A stretch of DNA of 9,140 nucleotides from Microbacteriaceae bacterium (GCA_025464125.1 JAODLU010000236.1:1-9140), one strand, 5' to 3'. Shown: positions 1 through 5,790, counted from the first letter of the stretch. The notes: generated from the sequence alone by a model not told the origin. Numbers and translations are program-made.

Positions 1-252
1 TTGCAGGGCAGCGTGATCACACTCGTTCTCAACCAGCAGCTCGACATCAAAACCGGCAGCCTCGAGGTCGAAAGCTACACCGGCACCGTGAGCGACCCGT
101 CAGTTGCCAAATTCGTCAAGGGCAGAAAAGACGGGGGCGCCGAGTTCAATCCCGGCGTGAAACCCCTCAAGGTGGGCGAGACGCAGGTCACGCTGAAGAA
201 CGCGCAGGGCGGCATCCAGAACGTGGTGTTCACACTCAAGGTGACCAAGTAG
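1..252 (+). CDS. C-terminal part of a small beta-rich, probably exported protein (5' end outside window)
   Basis: The frame is open from the left edge to TAG at 250-252 and encodes 83 residues. The first in-window codon is TTG, but it lacks a visible ribosome site and the gene probably begins upstream. The sequence alternates hydrophobic and polar residues with many Val, Thr and Gly. It includes GSVITLVLN near the start, a central block around ADPSVAKF-like residues (DPSVAKFV), then FNPGVKPLKVGETQVTL and a terminal VVFTLKV strand. This resembles an immunoglobulin-like or chagasin-like beta sandwich, as in small actinobacterial lipoproteins, but the NPTTGY loop of chagasin is not seen, so protease inhibition is not claimed. 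The signal peptide or lipobox, if any, lies outside the window. It converges on the sigma factor gene with a 10-bp gap. Function unknown. Confidence 0.7.
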   Translation: MQGSVITLVLNQQLDIKTGSLEVESYTGTVSDPSVAKFVKGRKDGGAEFNPGVKPLKVGETQVTLKNAQGGIQNVVFTLKVTK

Positions 253-257
253 CACCT
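239..257. terminator. Small inverted repeat at the convergent junction, possible bidirectional terminator
   Basis: AGGTG (239-243) pairs with CACCT (253-257) across a 9-nt loop that holds the TAG stop of the first gene. The stem is only 5 bp and there is no T tract on either side, so this is weak evidence. It is listed because two other convergent junctions in the window have similar repeats at the stop codons. Confidence 0.2.
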
Positions 258-262
258 GGGCC

Positions 263-1168
263 TTATGGCGCGATCGCCCCGAGCTTTGCCGGGTTCATGA
301 GCCAGAGCACGCGGTAGATGCCGTCGGATGCCGCGAGCACCGTGAGCATCGCAAAATCCACACCAGCGCGGCTCACCGCCACCGCCGCCTGCCCGTTCGC
401 GTCGATCCAACGGGTGTCTGCATCCGTCCAGAAGTGGTGCGACATCGCGTAGACCACCTTCGCAACCCGGTCGCGACCAGTCACCGGGAACCGGGATGCC
501 CGGCCGACTCCCCCGCCATCGGAGATGCTGGTCGCGTCTTCGGCCAGCATCTGCTCGAGTGCAACCACGTTGCCAAACCGGGCAGCGCTGAGAAAGGCCT
601 CGAGCCGCTTACGTTGTTCGCCGGCATCGATCGGCTCGCGCAACTCGGCGGTGACGAGCGCGCGAGCAGCCTCGATGTGCTGCAGCACTTCGGGCTCAGG
701 CAGCTGCACTGCCGCTGCGATATCGGTCGACTGCATGCCGAAGTCTTCGTGCAGCACCCACGCTGCACGCTGCGACGGCTGCATCTTCTCGAGCACGGCG
801 AGTTCGGCGAACCCGAGCGTGCTGGCGCTGTCGCCACCGAGGTTCGGGTCAACGCCCGTCTCCACTGGCTCCGGCAGCCAGGGGCCGGGGTACGCGACAC
901 GTCGGGCCTGCGCGAGCTCGGACTCCGCGATTGACACCCGGGTGACGAGGGCGGTGAGGTCGCGCGCGCCTGCGGTGTCGCGCGTGCCCGCCGTGTCGTT
1001 CGTGCCCGCGGTGTCGTTCCTGCCTGCCGTGTCGTTCGCTGCGGCGAGCCGGGCATCCGCCATCACCACGTGCGCCTCGGTCACGCTGCCGAGCATGCGG
1101 TACGCGATGCCGAACAACCGGGGTTGCGCTAGTGCGAATGCCTCGTCGGCGGTCGGGTCGGTTGGCAC
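263..1168 (-). CDS. ECF41-family RNA polymerase sigma factor, diverged, with SnoaL-like C-terminal domain
   Basis: The 301-residue product matches the ECF41 (SigJ-like) plan: region 2 start at about 8-45 (LFGIAYRMLGSVTEA), WLPEPV at 97-102, region 4 helix-turn-helix at about 121-172, and a SnoaL/NTF2-like extension at about 185-301 with DGGG at 217-220 and NPAKL at 292-296. These three short motifs are family hallmarks. The extension is known in this family to modulate sigma activity without an anti-sigma factor. Two oddities: the usual acidic ED-VVQDAFLRW stretch of region 2.2 is changed to HVVMADARLAA, and residues about 45-70 are a repeat of N/R-D-T-A-G-x. Region 2.4 is also altered (IAESELAQARR). 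The GTG start at 1168 is preferred because homology begins about 8 codons later and a TACGAT box lies 6 nt upstream; extension to 1432 would run through the palindromic repeat. No carboxymuconolactone-decarboxylase-type partner gene is adjacent. The family call is firm; retained sigma activity is doubtful. Confidence 0.85.
   Translation of the reverse strand: MPTDPTADEAFALAQPRLFGIAYRMLGSVTEAHVVMADARLAAANDTAGRNDTAGTNDTAGTRDTAGARDLTALVTRVSIAESELAQARRVAYPGPWLPEPVETGVDPNLGGDSASTLGFAELAVLEKMQPSQRAAWVLHEDFGMQSTDIAAAVQLPEPEVLQHIEAARALVTAELREPIDAGEQRKRLEAFLSAARFGNVVALEQMLAEDATSISDGGGVGRASRFPVTGRDRVAKVVYAMSHHFWTDADTRWIDANGQAAVAVSRAGVDFAMLTVLAASDGIYRVLWLMNPAKLGAIAP
957..1039 (-). repeat. 18-bp tandem repeat inside the sigma factor gene
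   Basis: On the plus strand GTGTCG recurs at 975, 993, 1011 and 1029, exactly 18 bp apart. Units at 975-992, 993-1010 and 1011-1028 are close copies, and partial units flank them at 957-974 and from 1029. Read on the minus strand, each unit encodes a hexapeptide of the form N/R-D-T-A-G-x, residues 45-70 of the sigma factor. Because 18 is a multiple of three, copy-number change would keep the frame. Confidence 0.9.
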
Positions 1169-1174
1169 GCTTTC

Positions 1175-1180
1175 ATCGTA
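1175..1180 (-). promoter_or_regulatory. Candidate -10 box (TACGAT) for leaderless sigma factor mRNA
   Basis: Read on the minus strand, TACGAT fits TANNNT and is followed by exactly 6 nt and the GTG start at 1168, so transcription would begin at or next to the start codon. No Shine-Dalgarno sequence is present before this GTG, which fits a leaderless message. No good -35 box is seen about 17 bp upstream. The ECF41 auto-regulated -35 consensus (TGTCACA) was looked for and not found. Confidence 0.35.
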
Positions 1181-1212
1181 TGGGTCGCCGCAGGGGCCGA
1201 CGATACGCCGCT

Positions 1213-1316
1213 CGTTTCGCCCGCTGAAAGTTGCGCGGATCAGGAGATCCGACGCGGCGCGCCGTCGCGCGAAACGTGTAACCCGGCGTGTCGGGCGAAA
1301 CTCCTGATCCGCGAAA
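1213..1316. repeat. Palindromic intergenic element (REP/MITE-like), with crossed inverted repeats
   Basis: A perfect 13-bp inverted repeat pairs 1234-1246 (CGCGGATCAGGAG) with 1301-1313. A second perfect 10-bp pair joins 1214-1223 (GTTTCGCCCG) to 1292-1301. The arms occur in the order A, B, A', B', so the two hairpins cannot both form as nested stems. The centre holds a further 10-bp palindrome, CGGCGCGCCG at 1255-1264. Such long, GC-rich imperfect palindromes between genes usually belong to dispersed repeat families. From memory, GGATCAGGAG-type palindromes occur in Microbacteriaceae genomes, but this is unverified. No second copy occurs in this window, and no target duplication could be defined. 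Confidence 0.65.
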
Positions 1317-1320
1317 ACGT

Positions 1321-1506
1321 GCGGGCGCCAAACACCTGGCCGTGCTCGAAGAGGTTGGCCTGGTCGAGTCCGAACGGGTGGGGCGCGAGTTGCGCTACCG
1401 CGTTGTCGGTGCGCAGTTAAGCGCGACAGCACGCCAGCTCGATCTCATCGGAGCCGTATGGGATCGTCGCCTGGCCGCCATAAAACTGATTGCGGAGCAG
1501 CTGTAG
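1321..1506 (+). pseudogene. ArsR-type transcriptional regulator, C-terminal remnant
   Basis: Residues encoded from 1321 (AGAKHLAVLEEVGLVESERV, then GRELRYRVV and WDRRLAAIKLIAEQL) match the end of the recognition helix, the beta wing and the C-terminal helix of ArsR/SmtB winged-helix repressors, especially the subgroup that ends in a WDRRL motif. The family normally has about 45-50 more N-terminal residues, including helices 1-3; none are found in any frame upstream. The only in-frame start, GTG at 1288, lies inside the palindromic element and would add about 11 unrelated residues. The SKHL signature is changed to AKHL, at the point where homology begins. The stop is TAG at 1504-1506, 19 bp before the next gene, so the two may once have been an operon. 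A non-functional remnant is likely; a short expressed peptide cannot be excluded. Confidence 0.75.
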
Positions 1507-1525
1507 GCGGGGTTGAGTGGGCGTC

Positions 1526-2125
1526 ATGGCACAGGTCATCTCGAACGCATCGGTATCCCTCGACGGCTACATCGCCTACGACGACAACTCGATCGGCGAC
1601 CTCTTCGAGTGGTACGACAACGGGGATGTCGAGGTCGTCAACAAGGGCGACCTGCCGGCATTCCACCTCACAAGGGTGAGCGCGGATTACTGGGCCAGCT
1701 GGACACAGTCCCTCGGCGCGCTGGTGGTCGGCCGCACACTCTTCGACGTCACTGACGGGTGGCGGGGCGAGCATCCGCTGGGGGTTCCGGTCGTCGTTCT
1801 CACGCATGAACCGCCGACCGACTGGTCGTATGCGGGTTCCGAAAACTTCTATTTCGTGACGGAGGGCATCGAGGCTGCGGTGGCGAAGGCTGCCGACATC
1901 GCCGGCGAGCAGACCGTGGCAGTCGCAGCTGGCACCATCACTGGCCAGGCCCTCGCCGCCGGCCTCCTCGACGCGGTGAACATGGATGTCGTGCCGTTAG
2001 TGCTCGGCTCGGGCAAGCCATTCTTCGGCAGCACGCCCCTCGACACTGTGCGACTCGGTGACCCGGTCACGGTGGTGCAGGGCCGCCGGGTGACCCACCT
2101 GCAGTTCCCGGTGCTGCGCGGCTGA
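1526..2125 (+). CDS. RibD C-terminal / dihydrofolate reductase-fold family protein
   Basis: The 199-residue product begins AQVISNASVSLDGYIA, the typical first strand and SLDG motif of the RibD_C/YwjB-like DHFR superfamily. It continues with GALVVGRTLFD (64-74), the equivalent of the GRxT/Y nucleotide-binding helix, PVVVLTHEPP (88-97), VAVAAGTITGQALAAGLLD (131-149) in place of the common GGG motif, and VVPLVLGSGKPFFG (155-168). Members are probably NAD(P)H-dependent reductases; true folate reduction is not implied and the substrate is unknown. ATG at 1526 is chosen over the in-frame GTG at 1517 because family members start about this far before SLDG. Both have weak ribosome sites. In other actinobacteria such genes often follow ArsR regulators, as here, although the ArsR copy is truncated. 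The 3' end faces the methyltransferase gene. Confidence 0.85.
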   Translation: MAQVISNASVSLDGYIAYDDNSIGDLFEWYDNGDVEVVNKGDLPAFHLTRVSADYWASWTQSLGALVVGRTLFDVTDGWRGEHPLGVPVVVLTHEPPTDWSYAGSENFYFVTEGIEAAVAKAADIAGEQTVAVAAGTITGQALAAGLLDAVNMDVVPLVLGSGKPFFGSTPLDTVRLGDPVTVVQGRRVTHLQFPVLRG

Positions 2126-2154
2126 GGTTGCGTAACTCGAGCTGCGGCTCAGCC
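2120..2154. terminator. Inverted repeat spanning two convergent stop codons, candidate bidirectional terminator
   Basis: GGCTGAG (2120-2126) is perfectly complementary to CTCAGCC (2148-2154) and can be extended by three G-C pairs past a single bulged base at 2155. The left arm contains the TGA of the reductase-like gene and the right arm contains the stop of the methyltransferase gene. The loop is 21 nt and no T tract follows on either strand, so termination efficiency is uncertain. Confidence 0.4.
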
Positions 2155-2910
2155 CGCGGCGCGTCCGATCGCAACCCAGGCAGACGCGTCGACGCCGAAC
2201 GGACCGTCGGGCAGCAGCCGTGCGCACTCCGCGCGCAGGCCCACGATGGCATCGGCATCCAGCGTGTTCACGTATTCGCCGGCTGGCCCGACGCCGAGCA
2301 GGTATGGCTGCCACCACTCATCGAACGAGGTGAATTCGACGCGCACTGTCGAGAGCATGCCGAGCACCTCGGTGACTCCTGCGTCGACGAATATCTGCTG
2401 CAGGTGGCCTTCGGTGGCTCCGGCCAGTTCCGACCCGTCTTTGGCCGTGTGGTCGAACCGTTTCGCCGCCTTCCAGAAGAGGGCGAGCGGACTGGTGTCT
2501 CCGCCGTGATCCCACACGCTGGCGGCGACTGTTCCACCTGGCCGCGTGACCCTCGCCATCTCGCGGATGCCCGCCACCGGGTCCGTCATGAAGTGCACTA
2601 CCAGCTGCGCAGCGGCGATGTCGAACGACTGGTCTTCGAATGGGATGCTTTCGGCGCTCGCCACCTGGCTGTCGAGGTCGGGGAACCGCTCGTGCATCCT
2701 TTCGATGAAGGGTGGTGACGGGTCGATCGCGCGAACGGATTCCACCCCGAGCACGTCGACGAATCGGGCGGTGAGCGCGCCAGTCCCGCAGCCGACGTCC
2801 AGCGCGCGCTGCCCGGGCCTCGCCGCTATCGTCGAGGCGAGCTGTGCGGCCAGGGGCTCCGAGAACCTGCCCATGAACTGCCCGTAGGCGTCCGAATCAT
2901 TGAATGGCAT
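2149..2910 (-). CDS. Class I SAM-dependent methyltransferase (Methyltransf_11/25 type)
   Basis: The 253-residue product has motif I LDVGCGTG at 37-44, an acidic residue after strand 2 (AIDPS, D63) expected to bind the SAM ribose, a post-motif block SIPFEDQSFDIAAAQLVVHF (88-107), and MARVTRPGGTVAASVWD (118-134), as in UbiE/COQ5-like small-molecule methyltransferases. The substrate cannot be deduced. The start at 2910 (MPFNDSDAYG) is chosen because homology begins there; the frame stays open to 3090, but that extension would overlap the divergent membrane-protein gene and is Arg/Pro-rich. AGGA lies about 10 nt upstream, a weak ribosome site. The gene stands alone: divergent from the DUF998 gene (76 bp) and convergent with the reductase-like gene (23 bp). 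Confidence 0.9.
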   Translation of the reverse strand: MPFNDSDAYGQFMGRFSEPLAAQLASTIAARPGQRALDVGCGTGALTARFVDVLGVESVRAIDPSPPFIERMHERFPDLDSQVASAESIPFEDQSFDIAAAQLVVHFMTDPVAGIREMARVTRPGGTVAASVWDHGGDTSPLALFWKAAKRFDHTAKDGSELAGATEGHLQQIFVDAGVTEVLGMLSTVRVEFTSFDEWWQPYLLGVGPAGEYVNTLDADAIVGLRAECARLLPDGPFGVDASAWVAIGRAAG

Positions 2911-2986
2911 CTCAGGGGATCCTGTCCATTGCGGCGATTGCAAAGGCCGTGCGGCGCTGTGGTATGGCTCATGGTAGGGGCGACGC

Positions 2987-3679
2987 ATGCCAGCGCGCAA
3001 CGGTCGGGTGAGTAGCCTGTGCTGCATGACTCGCCGCATTGGTCGCCGCACTGCCGCCTGGATAGGCCTCGCCGCACAACTGCTCTTCACTGTCTACTGG
3101 CTCATCGCGCCGCTCTGGCAAGGCCCTCGCTACAGCGTGCTCGAACACTCGATCAGCGACATGTACGCGGTGACGGCGCCTGCCGGCATCGTGATGGTCG
3201 TCGTGCTCACGGTGTGTGGCGCAGCAACTCTCGTGTTCGTGTTCTTCGCGCTCATCCCCGCAGTGCGCAGCACCGGATGGGCTGGCTGGCTCGGATCCGT
3301 GCTGCTGGCCCTGTCGATCTTCGGGCTGGGTGACCTGCTCACGCCGTTCGAGCGACTTGCCTGCCGTCTTGCGGACGCGGGATGCACGCCGGAAAGCCAG
3401 GTCGCAAACGCCGGTGGGCAGCTCGACTCGACGCTCAGCACCATCGGCATCGCGTTTCTCATAACCGCCTGCGTCTTCCTCTTTATTGCTACACGAAAGG
3501 TGGCGGGATGGAGCCGCACAGCCGTCGTCGTGCTCACGGTCGCGATCGCACTGGCCGTCGTTTCCGTGCTGCTCGCAGTGTTCGGATCGGCGGCTGGCGG
3601 GTTGCTCGAACGGGTGATCGCGCTTCTCGGCGCGGGTGCGATCGCAGTGCTCGCTGTCAGGAGCCGACCCACTGCGTGA
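2987..3679 (+). CDS. DUF998-type integral membrane protein
   Basis: The 230-residue product has six predicted membrane helices at about 22-43, 66-90, 98-116, 152-169, 178-199 and 206-224. Between helices 1 and 2 is YSVLEHSISDMYA, the position and form of the conserved xxISDLxx segment of the DUF998 family. A loop between helices 3 and 4 carries PFERLACRLADAGC with two cysteines. DUF998 proteins have no established biochemical role. Two starts are possible: ATG 2987, with GGGG 6 nt upstream, and ATG 3026, which lies 7 nt after a TAGCCT box and would give 217 residues from a leaderless mRNA. The 13 extra residues of the longer form are not typical of a membrane protein start, so 3026 is a serious alternative. 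Confidence 0.8.
   Translation: MPARNGRVSSLCCMTRRIGRRTAAWIGLAAQLLFTVYWLIAPLWQGPRYSVLEHSISDMYAVTAPAGIVMVVVLTVCGAATLVFVFFALIPAVRSTGWAGWLGSVLLALSIFGLGDLLTPFERLACRLADAGCTPESQVANAGGQLDSTLSTIGIAFLITACVFLFIATRKVAGWSRTAVVVLTVAIALAVVSVLLAVFGSAAGGLLERVIALLGAGAIAVLAVRSRPTA
3013..3018 (+). promoter_or_regulatory. Possible -10 box (TAGCCT) for a leaderless start at 3026
   Basis: TAGCCT fits TANNNT and ends 7 nt before ATG 3026. No recognisable -35 box lies 16-18 bp upstream. If real, it would make the internal ATG the true start of the DUF998 gene. The competing evidence is GGGG ahead of ATG 2987. Confidence 0.2.
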
Positions 3680-3805
3680 CCCTTCGGCGAAGCGGCCATC
3701 CAATCGTCCCCCGGTTATCCCGCTGGCTGCAGTGCCTATGGCGTATGGTGATGGGCGGACATTGAGGTCCGACAGCGGCCTCGCCAATAGACCCTTTTTG
3801 GGGCC

Positions 3806-3834
3806 ATGACAGGGCGGACGCGGGGTCGTATCGT
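3806..3834 (+). promoter_or_regulatory. Candidate sigma-70-type promoter for the small membrane protein
   Basis: ATGACA at 3806-3811 matches TTGACA at five of six positions. An exact 17-bp spacer (3812-3828) follows, then TATCGT at 3829-3834, which fits TANNNT. Transcription would start near 3841, giving a leader of about 37 nt. This is the best-formed promoter in the window and supports the gene start at 3878 rather than the upstream ATG at 3806, which is part of the -35 box. Confidence 0.55.
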
Positions 3835-3844
3835 GGCAAAGAGC

Positions 3845-3860
3845 CGTCCCGAACGGGACG
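3845..3860 (+). promoter_or_regulatory. Perfect 16-bp palindrome in the leader (operator or 5' hairpin)
   Basis: CGTCCCGAACGGGACG is two perfect 7-bp arms around AA. It falls at about +5 to +20 from the predicted transcription start and ends 6 bp before the AAGGGG ribosome site (3867-3872). The position suits a repressor operator overlapping the start region. An RNA hairpin is less natural because a 2-nt loop forces loss of the inner pair. No cognate regulator is recognisable next door. Confidence 0.5.
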
Positions 3861-3877
3861 CAATTCAAGGGGATGTA

Positions 3878-4192
3878 ATGACCGCGGCTAAGCGCGATCG
3901 GAATGCTATTGCGGCGGGGGTCGCAATTATCGTAATCAGTGTTGGACTGCTGTTTGTGCCGAACATCGGGCTGTGGCTCGGGCTGGGTTTCGCCATCATC
4001 GGGATCCTGCTACTCGGCAACTGGTACAGGACGGCTGCGGCTGTTCATCCGGTGCCGCTGACGCTGCACGCTGATGACAAGCACTACGACGGGATGACCG
4101 TGCAGTGGGTTGATGCGCCCGAGCGGATCGATCCTCCTGAACAGATCGATCCTGCAGAGCAGCCGCTCAATACGCCCCGTCTCGGCCAATAA
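3878..4192 (+). CDS. Small two-helix membrane protein, function unknown
   Basis: This 104-residue protein has a short basic N-terminus (AAKRDRN), two predicted membrane helices at about 11-27 and 30-48, then a soluble tail. The helical hairpin suggests an N-in/C-in inner-membrane topology, inferred from the positive residues before helix 1. The tail contains a tandem hexapeptide, ERIDPP (82-87) and EQIDPA (88-93), encoded by two 18-bp units at 4121-4138 and 4139-4156. The start is set by AAGGGG at 3867-3872, 5 nt before ATG. The gene has its own promoter with a palindrome in the leader. Its last 26 bases overlap the 3' end of the sugar transferase on the other strand. I do not recognise a named family; it could be a stress or envelope accessory protein, but nothing in the sequence proves it. 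Confidence 0.75.
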   Translation: MTAAKRDRNAIAAGVAIIVISVGLLFVPNIGLWLGLGFAIIGILLLGNWYRTAAAVHPVPLTLHADDKHYDGMTVQWVDAPERIDPPEQIDPAEQPLNTPRLGQ

Positions 4193-5705
4193 CGGCCCGC
4201 ACGGTTTTCAGCAGGATCATCAGGTCGCCGACCACTGACCAGTTCTCGACATAGAACAGGTCGAGTCGCACCGACTCTTCCCACGTCAGGCGCGAGCGTC
4301 CGCTGACCTGCCAGAGACCTGTCAGTCCTGGCTTGATGAGAAGGCGACGCGTGACGCGATCCTCATAGCGACGCACCTCGTCGGCCAGTGGGGGCCTCGG
4401 GCCGACGGCGCTCATGTCGCCCCGCAGCACGTTGATGAACTGCGGCAGCTCGTCGAGCGAGTAGCGACGGGTGAAGCGGCCCACCCTGGTGATGCGCGGG
4501 TCAGCGCGCATCTTGAACAGGATGCCGTCACTCTCGTTCAGCGCAGCCAGCGCGGCTTTGCGCTGCTCAGCGTCTACCACCATCGAGCGGAACTTGAGCA
4601 TGGTGAACGGCACTCCGTTCAGGCCGATGCGCTGCTGGCGGAAGAAAACGGGTCCAGCACTGTCCATCCTGATCATGCACGCGATCACAAGCATGGGAAT
4701 GGCAAGGATGAGCAGGGCGAAGCCCGCCAGCACGATGTCGACTACCCGCTTCGCGACGTGCTGCACGCCCGTGTACTGGGGCAGGTCGACGTGCACCATG
4801 GGCAGGCCGTCCACCGGGCGGATGTAGATGCGCGGTCCGGCTACGTCGGTGAGCTTGGAGGCGAGGATGAGCTCGACCCCCGAATTCTCTAGGCGCCAGC
4901 CCAGTTCCCTGAGTTCCTGTGGCCCACCGGGCAGTTCGCCAGCGACGACCACCGCGGTGATGCCACTGCTGCGCACGAGTTCCACGACATCTTCAAAGTT
5001 GAAGTGGGGAACGCCCTCGTCTGTGCCGCCCCACTTGATGGCATGCTCAGAGGCCGGCGCGTGGGTGTAGGCGACGCCCATGGTGCGGTAGCCCGCCGAA
5101 CTGTTCTTCGCGAGCAGGTCCATGACCCTCCGCGCCTCGGTCTCGCGGCCGACGACGAGAGCGCCGGTGAGCAGCCTCCCATCGCGACGTTTGGCTACGA
5201 GCCATGACCTCCAGATGAACCGCTCGAGAACGAGCGCCACGAGTCCCGCGGGGAAGGCTATTGCCAGGTAGCCACGGGCTACGTCGAGCTGGAAAAGCAT
5301 GGCAATGATCGCCAGCCCGCCGAATGTGAGGAGAGTGGCCCGCACCACTCGGCTGTATTCCGTGAGCCCCATCCCCAGGATGCGGGTTTCGCGTGAGCGA
5401 GCGGCGGCGAGAGCCACCAGCCAGATGATGCCGACCACTGCACCGAGCACCCAGTAGGCGACACCGCTCTGGGCGACCTTCTCGTTGTCAGTGCCGAAGC
5501 GCAGCACCTGGGCGAGTGCCAGCACGAGCACGATGATGAATGCGTCACTGGTTCGCAGTGCGGAAGTGAGACTGCGCCTCCACTCCAGCGCATTAGCCAG
5601 GCGATCCGGGCTGTCGGCACTGCGGGACTGGCGTCGCCGTTCAGGCCGGAAAGATGAGGCAGGCGTATGCCCCACTGAGGGCTCTATCGGGTTGGCGGCA
5701 CTCAT
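4167..5705 (-). CDS. Undecaprenyl-phosphate sugar-1-phosphate transferase (WbaP/ExoY family)
   Basis: This 512-residue enzyme should start surface-polysaccharide synthesis by moving a hexose-1-phosphate from a nucleotide sugar to undecaprenyl phosphate in the cytoplasmic membrane. The order is: basic N-terminus (20-45), four membrane helices (about 54-70, 84-103, 122-140, 146-162), a CoA-binding-like Rossmann region (about 180-300), a fifth membrane or re-entrant helix (321-344), and the C-terminal bacterial sugar transferase catalytic domain. Signature motifs include KFRSM (371-375), SLDELPQ (416-422) with the catalytic Asp-Glu pair, VGPRP (434-438) and KPGLTGLWQVSGR (458-470). Length and layout match full-size polyisoprenyl-phosphate hexose transferases. 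ATG 5705 is chosen because GAGGGAG lies just upstream; the longer start at 5804 lacks a good site and would lie upstream of the candidate -10 box. Substrate sugar unknown (glucose or galactose are common in the family). It follows the family 2 glycosyltransferase after 152 bp. Confidence 0.93.
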   Translation of the reverse strand: MSAANPIEPSVGHTPASSFRPERRRQSRSADSPDRLANALEWRRSLTSALRTSDAFIIVLVLALAQVLRFGTDNEKVAQSGVAYWVLGAVVGIIWLVALAAARSRETRILGMGLTEYSRVVRATLLTFGGLAIIAMLFQLDVARGYLAIAFPAGLVALVLERFIWRSWLVAKRRDGRLLTGALVVGRETEARRVMDLLAKNSSAGYRTMGVAYTHAPASEHAIKWGGTDEGVPHFNFEDVVELVRSSGITAVVVAGELPGGPQELRELGWRLENSGVELILASKLTDVAGPRIYIRPVDGLPMVHVDLPQYTGVQHVAKRVVDIVLAGFALLILAIPMLVIACMIRMDSAGPVFFRQQRIGLNGVPFTMLKFRSMVVDAEQRKAALAALNESDGILFKMRADPRITRVGRFTRRYSLDELPQFINVLRGDMSAVGPRPPLADEVRRYEDRVTRRLLIKPGLTGLWQVSGRSRLTWEESVRLDLFYVENWSVVGDLMILLKTVRAVIGRDGAY

Positions 5706-5790
5706 TGCACTCCCTCGGGGATGGGGTGGGGTACGAGATTTACCGTCGACACTGACAGATCGCTCCTCTGACGGGTTCAGATTCGCGAAG

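Noticed and set aside
1..252. Chagasin-type cysteine protease inhibitor
   Set aside because: Only a beta-rich C-terminus is visible and the NPTTGY loop is absent.
957..1039. 18-bp repeats as a CRISPR array
   Set aside because: The units are directly adjacent without spacers, too short, and encode an in-frame hexapeptide.
1169..1240. ECF41 autoregulated promoter (TGTCACA-N16-CGTC) upstream of the sigma gene
   Set aside because: A CGTC occurs on the minus strand near 1200, but there is no TGTCACA-like element 16 bp upstream of it.
434..1307. Long plus-strand open frames opposite the sigma factor gene
   Set aside because: They are GC-rich shadow frames with Arg/Ser/Ala-rich low-complexity translations and no family resemblance.
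1169..1432. N-terminal extension of the sigma factor frame up to ATG 1432
   Set aside because: The extension runs through the palindromic element and antisense to the ArsR remnant, is Arg-rich, and ECF41 homology begins only after GTG 1168.
2938..2968. TTGCAA (2938-2943) with TATGGC (2963-2968) as a promoter for the DUF998 gene
   Set aside because: The spacer is 19 bp and the -10 lacks the final T; too weak to list as a feature.
3756..3771. CGGAC-ATTGAG-GTCCG hairpin after the DUF998 gene as a terminator
   Set aside because: It lies about 77 bp after the stop, has a 5-bp stem and no T tract; likely chance in GC-rich DNA.
3806..3877. Upstream start at ATG 3806 for the small membrane protein
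   Set aside because: This ATG is the -35 box of a well-formed promoter, and AAGGGG sits 5 nt before ATG 3878.
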